This document shows positions 63,036 to 64,000 of a DNA stretch of 64,000 bases, piece after piece. The stretch lies in contig NZ_JACHCE010000011.1 of assembly GCF_014200605.1 (NCBI RefSeq), forward strand, positions 124,001-188,000, written 5' to 3'. How positions within the stretch are numbered: position 1 is the first letter of the stretch; every line of letters starts with the position of its first letter. The notes beneath the pieces are model-generated. The model did no database searches. It saw only the letters and a list, made by a program, of their open reading frames with translations, and was not told the DNA's origin. The position numbers and the translations under genes are program-made. This DNA is from Pedobacter cryoconitis (GTDB taxonomy: Bacteria; Bacteroidota; Bacteroidia; Sphingobacteriales; Sphingobacteriaceae).

Positions 63036-64000
63036 TTATAGTTTCATTAGTCTTTCAACGGATTTTTCCAGTGTATCTTGCCTTTTAGCAAAACAAAAAC
63101 GCAGTATCCGGTGATCTGTGTTCCTGATATAAAATGCGGAAACAGGGATAGATGCCACACCAATATCTGTAATTAACCGCTTCGCTAAAACAGTATCTTC
63201 CTCTTCACTAAAATGGTCATAGCTCACGCATTGAAAGTAGGAACCTTTACAAGGTAGCAATTTAAACTTGGTTTGACTGAGCAATGAACGGAAAAAATCG
63301 CGTTTTTCCTGGAAAAAAGATGATAAACCCAGGTAAGCCGAAGGATCTTTCAAATAATTTGCAATACCAGCCTGCATGGGCGTGTTGACACTGAATACAT
63401 TAAACTGATGAATTTTTCTGAATTCCTTCATCAATGGTTCAGGGGCAATGCAATAGCCTGCTTTCCATCCGGTTGTATGCAGTAGTTTGCCAAAAGAAGC
63501 AACTATAAAGGTACGTTCGCGTAATTCAGGATAAGAAGCCATTGAATTGTGTTTGATCCCGTCATAGATGAGGTGTTCATAAACCTCGTCACTCAGAATC
63601 AGTACATCCGTGCCCTTTGTCAGTTTAATCAGTGCTTTAATGTCTTTGTCTGTTAAGACTGTACCTGTTGGATTATGCGGACTGTTCAGAATAATCATCT
63701 TTGTACTGGCTGTAAATAGTTTTTTTACCATTTCCCAGTCGATACTATACTCAGGAGGGGCCATTTCATAAGACTTAACCAGTCCGCCCAGCATTTTAAT
63801 AGTTGGTGCATAACAGTCATAGGCAGGTTCAAAGATAATAACCTCGTCGCCAGCCTGAATACAAGCTGTTAAAGCTGTAAATATAGCCTGAGTACCGCCT
63901 GCTGTAATGGTCACTTCTGTGTCGGGATGATAATTTGATCCGTATTGAACATTTACTTTATCGGCAACCAGTTCTCTTAAAGATTGAACACCTGTCATTG
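63036..64000 (-). CDS. Fold-type I aminotransferase, methionine/kynurenine-type, N-terminus cut by window edge
   Basis: The C-terminal 321 residues of a class I/II aminotransferase. The PLP lysine is in VASFGKLLHTTGWKAGY, and LNSPHNPTGTVL and LSDEVYEHL are the Asn- and Asp-binding motifs. The order resembles YbdL-type methionine aminotransferase. The frame is open to the right edge; about 60 N-terminal residues are missing, and the ATG at 63998 is internal (MTGVQSLRE). Its partner is the downstream omega-amidase. Confidence 0.88.
   Translation of the reverse strand, partial: MTGVQSLRELVADKVNVQYGSNYHPDTEVTITAGGTQAIFTALTACIQAGDEVIIFEPAYDCYAPTIKMLGGLVKSYEMAPPEYSIDWEMVKKLFTASTKMIILNSPHNPTGTVLTDKDIKALIKLTKGTDVLILSDEVYEHLIYDGIKHNSMASYPELRERTFIVASFGKLLHTTGWKAGYCIAPEPLMKEFRKIHQFNVFSVNTPMQAGIANYLKDPSAYLGLSSFFQEKRDFFRSLLSQTKFKLLPCKGSYFQCVSYDHFSEEEDTVLAKRLITDIGVASIPVSAFYIRNTDHRILRFCFAKRQDTLEKSVERLMKL

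Noticed and set aside
1..64000. CRISPR arrays, tRNA or rRNA genes
   Set aside because: I looked for regular spaced repeats and for T-loop-like sequences and saw none, though a covariance search could still find a missed small RNA.

Overview
The window looks like chromosome of an AT-rich Bacteroidota, most likely Sphingobacteriaceae and Pedobacter-like. I infer this from the SusC/SusD pair, TonB-dependent receptors with carboxypeptidase-like plug extensions, DUF4249, DUF3347, DUF6520 and DUF3667 family proteins, LytTR signalling, weak Shine-Dalgarno sequences, and several upstream sites that fit the Bacteroidota -7 promoter element TAnnTTTG. The species cannot be fixed from sequence alone. No tRNA, rRNA or CRISPR array was seen.

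Layout. 1-11.6 kb: a partial unknown gene, an amino acid permease, an FAD oxidoreductase, a PAS sensor kinase, an unrecognised 445-residue protein, and a four-gene operon coding for a TonB-dependent receptor, a TPR protein, a LytS-type kinase and a LytTR regulator. 11.8-18.3 kb: a bicupin of the oxalate decarboxylase type with a thioesterase, an arsenic operon (arsR, DUF6428, arsC, acr3), and an Lrp regulator divergent from a PLP histidine decarboxylase. 18.3-26.5 kb: a long non-coding leader, then thioredoxin-domain protein, SusC and SusD, followed on the other strand by a MauE-like membrane protein, a small DUF6520 protein and a Crp/Fnr regulator. 26.7-31.2 kb: PAP2 phosphatase, P-loop NTPase, and a DUF4249/TonB-receptor pair.

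31.36-34.67 kb is a complete IS1595-family element. It has 25-bp imperfect terminal inverted repeats and a perfect 8-bp target duplication. It is about 3.3 kb, far larger than a simple IS, because it carries a BRO-N/DinD-like gene translationally coupled to the transposase, a secreted protein, another unknown protein, and a folded GC-richer segment.

34.9-64 kb is mostly core: citrate synthase, panE, nucleoside transporter, bifunctional nuclease, etfBA, chrA, dnaB, rlmB, manC, kdsD, recQ, kdsA, an OmpA/PD40/TPR envelope protein, queE, a Rieske protein, folD, lepA, cutC, a glycosylasparaginase, and a nitrilase/aminotransferase pair that runs off the right edge. It also holds a frameshifted DUF3667 pseudogene and a 58-residue membrane protein gene.

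Most notable: the passenger-bearing IS1595 element; an ArsC whose P-loop arginine is replaced by glycine while its cysteine relay is intact; an ATTGCAAT motif in front of three ars genes; and a thioredoxin/SusCD/DUF6520/MauE cluster that may be a redox-linked peptide or uptake system. I saw no clear new defence or biosynthetic system beyond these.
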